DNA of 64,000 bases, taken from Spirochaetia bacterium. Lineage in GTDB: Bacteria > Spirochaetota > Spirochaetia > Treponematales > Breznakiellaceae. Below the pieces are notes generated by a model, which saw only the letters and a program-made list of their open reading frames with translations, made no database searches and was not told the DNA's origin. The DNA lies in NCBI GenBank assembly GCA_025997675.1, contig BNUX01000003.1, positions 13,520-77,519 on the forward strand, written 5' to 3'. The position numbers and the translations under genes are program-made. Below are positions 62,647 through 64,000 of the stretch, one piece after another; positions within the stretch are counted from its first letter, which is position 1; every line of letters starts with the position of its first letter.

Positions 62647-63059
62647 TGGCAGCCCTCTTTACCTTTGAAGTCCACACCCCCTACCGCTTCTTTTACAAGG
62701 ACAAGGTTGAAGCGGTGACCGTTACTATCCAGGACGGCGAAATCGGCATCCTTGCCCAACACGAGGCCATTACCGCCCCGGTTAAGCCCTGTCTATTGAA
62801 GATAAAGGACAAGGACGGCCGGTGGAAAACCGCCTTCAGTTCCGAGGGTATTTTGGAGGTGGCGGGTGGCAAGACGGTACTCATGGTAGACGCCGCCGAG
62901 TGGCCCGAGGAGATTGACCACGGGCGGGCGGTGGAGGCGAAAAAGCAGGCCGGGGACGTGCTTGCCAACGCCGGCTTCCGGTTTGAGGCGGAGACCGCCC
63001 GGCTAAAGCTGGAACGGGCGAATATGCGGCTTAAGGTGTGGGAATTGCGAGGGGAATAA
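62646..63059 (+). CDS. atpC: F-type ATP synthase subunit epsilon
   Basis: A 137-residue protein: N-terminal beta sandwich (VEAVTVTIQDGEIGILAQHEAITAPVKP, KTAFSSEGILEVAGGKTVLMVDAAEWPEEID) and a C-terminal helical hairpin (AETARLKLERANMRLKVWELRG). It belongs to the central stalk and can inhibit ATP hydrolysis. It ends the operon; a toxin-antitoxin pair on the other strand begins 31 bases later. Confidence 0.94.
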
Positions 63060-63090
63060 TACGATATCCTCTAATGGCAGCATGATGGGA

Positions 63091-63327
63091 TTATGCAGTA
63101 ACAGCTATCTTTTCCAGCACCAGCTCGTCAATGATTTTGGCGGGGCTTTTGCGGTTTGCCGCCGCTTTTGTCAGGAGGTAGTCCATGGAGCATTTGGTCA
63201 GCCCCAACTGCCGCAGTTCCCGTTGAGCAAGCCAGTCGCTGCCTTCAGGTCCAAACTTGGGGATGGTACGAGTTAGTTCCTCGTCCAGCGCGTCGTATTC
63301 TTCGTCGGTCATGTCGGTATAGTTCAT
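63091..63327 (-). CDS. Antitoxin-like protein
   Basis: A 78-residue protein, MNYTDMTDEEYDALDEELTR at the start and KSPAKIIDELVLEKIAVTA at the end, paralogous to the 56.2-56.4 kb protein. The helical end looks like a small DNA-binding antitoxin. AGGAG is well placed before the ATG at 63327. It lies 9 bases downstream of the putative toxin, so the order is toxin then antitoxin, as in BrnT/BrnA-type modules. Confidence 0.75.
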   Translation of the reverse strand: MNYTDMTDEEYDALDEELTRTIPKFGPEGSDWLAQRELRQLGLTKCSMDYLLTKAAANRKSPAKIIDELVLEKIAVTA

Positions 63328-63336
63328 CGTTTTCTC

Positions 63337-63588
63337 CTAGTCCCGGAGTTGGGCAAGCGCGCCGGGCCGCATATCCATCGCATGGAAGACCTTTATGGTG
63401 TCCTCGCCTATGGGGTTATAAAACACTTCAATCGGGTTTCCCGCCCGGTTGAAACCTATGAAGCCGTATTTGTTGTCGTAACCTTCCAGTTTTCGCGCAA
63501 AGATTCTGGTATTGTAGGCATTACGAATATCCGCCTCGGTAATGCGGTGCTTAAAAGCGGAGGGCACGAAAACAATCTCAGGCTCCAT
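63337..63588 (-). CDS. Putative BrnT-like or similar small toxin
   Basis: An 83-residue protein (EIVFVPSAFKHRITEADIRNAY, YGFIGFNRAGNPIEVFYNP, TIKVFHAMDMRP). The alternation of beta strands and the order before an antitoxin resemble the BrnT/RelE-like small RNase fold, but the key residues cannot be confirmed by eye. The ATG at 63588 is chosen because the decayed copy also starts with Met-Glu at the same point; an upstream GTG at 63603 overlaps the promoter. The -10 box ends 5 bases before the ATG. Confidence 0.68.
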   Translation of the reverse strand: MEPEIVFVPSAFKHRITEADIRNAYNTRIFARKLEGYDNKYGFIGFNRAGNPIEVFYNPIGEDTIKVFHAMDMRPGALAQLRD

Positions 63589-63593
63589 ACCCC

Positions 63594-63622
63594 ATTTTAC
63601 CACAAAACTGGTACAGCGGCAA
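63594..63622 (-). promoter_or_regulatory. Promoter of the toxin-antitoxin pair
   Basis: Minus strand: TTGCCG (63622-63617), 17-base spacer, TAAAAT (63599-63594) with TGTGG before it. The -35 lies inside the 21-bp periodic repeat at the end of the window. Confidence 0.6.
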
Positions 63623-63686
63623 CCGACGCGGAGGCTGCGGCGACCGACGCCAAACCGTCTATCGCACTAGGGATTAAGAAATCGGG
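63605..63686 (+). repeat. Dispersed repeat, copy 2, with two 21-bp units
   Basis: Two 21-bp units (AGCGGCAACCGACGC and GCTGCGGCGACCGACGC as cores) followed by the 33-base dispersed repeat (63654-63686) that also occurs at 17678-17710. The order, array then 33-mer, is the same as in copy 1 when read on the minus strand there. The bases beyond (63687-63830) hold a short inverted repeat CCCCTT/AAGGGG and nothing else I can identify. Confidence 0.7.
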
Positions 63687-63865
63687 GCATTGGTCCAGCG
63701 GGGCTTTCCCCAGGGGCCGCATAGTTCCGTATCCCCGTTTTTCCCTTAGACAGCAAAAACAGGCGTTTTGAGAGCAAATTTGGTATGGTTTTCCCCTTGC
63801 GCTTTAAAAGTAAGGGGAGTACGATCACACCATGTACCAAGTAATCTCGTTCTTACCCCCCCTTC

Positions 63866-63925
<60 letters not shown>

Positions 63926-64000
63926 TTACCCTCCCCATCTCTTATCCAAACCACTGCCTCCTCCTTCATTCTTCCAAACACCATATTACGTTTCCAAACT

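Noticed and set aside
63349..63771. 140-residue frame antisense to the toxin, ending in the dispersed repeat
   Set aside because: It is a shadow of the toxin gene and the repeat; no ribosome site and no family resemblance.

Overview
The window looks like chromosomal DNA of a fairly GC-rich spirochete, most likely a Treponema related to the termite-gut isolates. The evidence is the cheA / cheW-cheR fusion / cheX operon without cheY, a V-type ATPase operon of treponemal type, a bacterial XPB helicase paired with its large partner protein, the spoVG / tRNA-Gln / rplY / tilS / ftsH order, and a family of small lipoproteins that reuse almost the same signal peptide. The species call is an inference; no rRNA gene is present. 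The last ~140 bases are a C homopolymer followed by low-complexity sequence and look like a poor-quality contig end.

Layout. 1-2.2 kb: end of a Bat-type TPR/BatD cluster and an Smr protein. 2.2-5.9 kb: infA, hflX and a clpB without its N-domain. 6-9.8 kb: Uma2 protein and an ECF transporter (UPF0397 S component, fused double ATPase, EcfT). 9.9-15.9 kb: an RNB exoribonuclease and the chemotaxis operon. 16-18 kb: tRNA-Val, a bidirectional terminator, recX, rpsI-rplM and a 21-bp tandem array. 18-26.8 kb: secG, ptsN and a V-type ATPase operon (putative G-like stalk protein, C, I, K, F, E, A, B). 27-36 kb: ispE, spoVG, tRNA-Gln, rplY, tilS, ftsH, a periplasmic TPR protein and an HtrA-like lipoprotein. 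36-39.4 kb is accessory: a broken HEPN/nucleotidyltransferase pair, lipoproteins, an XRE regulator and a palindromic array. 39.5-42.2 kb: an operon on the minus strand holding the missing V-ATPase subunit D with usp, a J-domain protein and map. 42.3-51.6 kb: xpb, its partner, a NYN/LOTUS protein, glycerate kinase, leuS and an MFS transporter. 51.6-56.7 kb is accessory: CsgG/LpoB-like and LPP20-like lipoproteins, another palindromic array, a PIN toxin-antitoxin pair, a decayed toxin with its antitoxin, and a small inverted-repeat element. 56.8-63.1 kb: a complete eight-subunit F-type ATP synthase operon. 63.1-63.7 kb: an intact paralogue of the decayed toxin-antitoxin pair.

How it fits together. 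The window carries both rotary ATPases: a V/A-type machine whose central-stalk D subunit has been moved to a distant operon, and a complete F-type machine. Several genes (rnb, cheA, ispE, xpb, the 63 kb toxin, its decayed copy, and the Uma2 gene) have a -10 box only 5-11 bases before the start codon and no Shine-Dalgarno sequence, which suggests frequent leaderless transcripts. Four short tandem arrays with 21-23 bp periods lie between genes. Three carry palindromes, and in two of these the palindrome arms covary. The fourth is linked to a repeat found again near the end of the window. No single large new defence or biosynthetic system is evident. The best leads are the split V-ATPase beside an F-ATPase, the leaderless-promoter pattern, the covarying palindromic arrays, the palindromic operator over the xpb start, and the toxin-antitoxin decay series.
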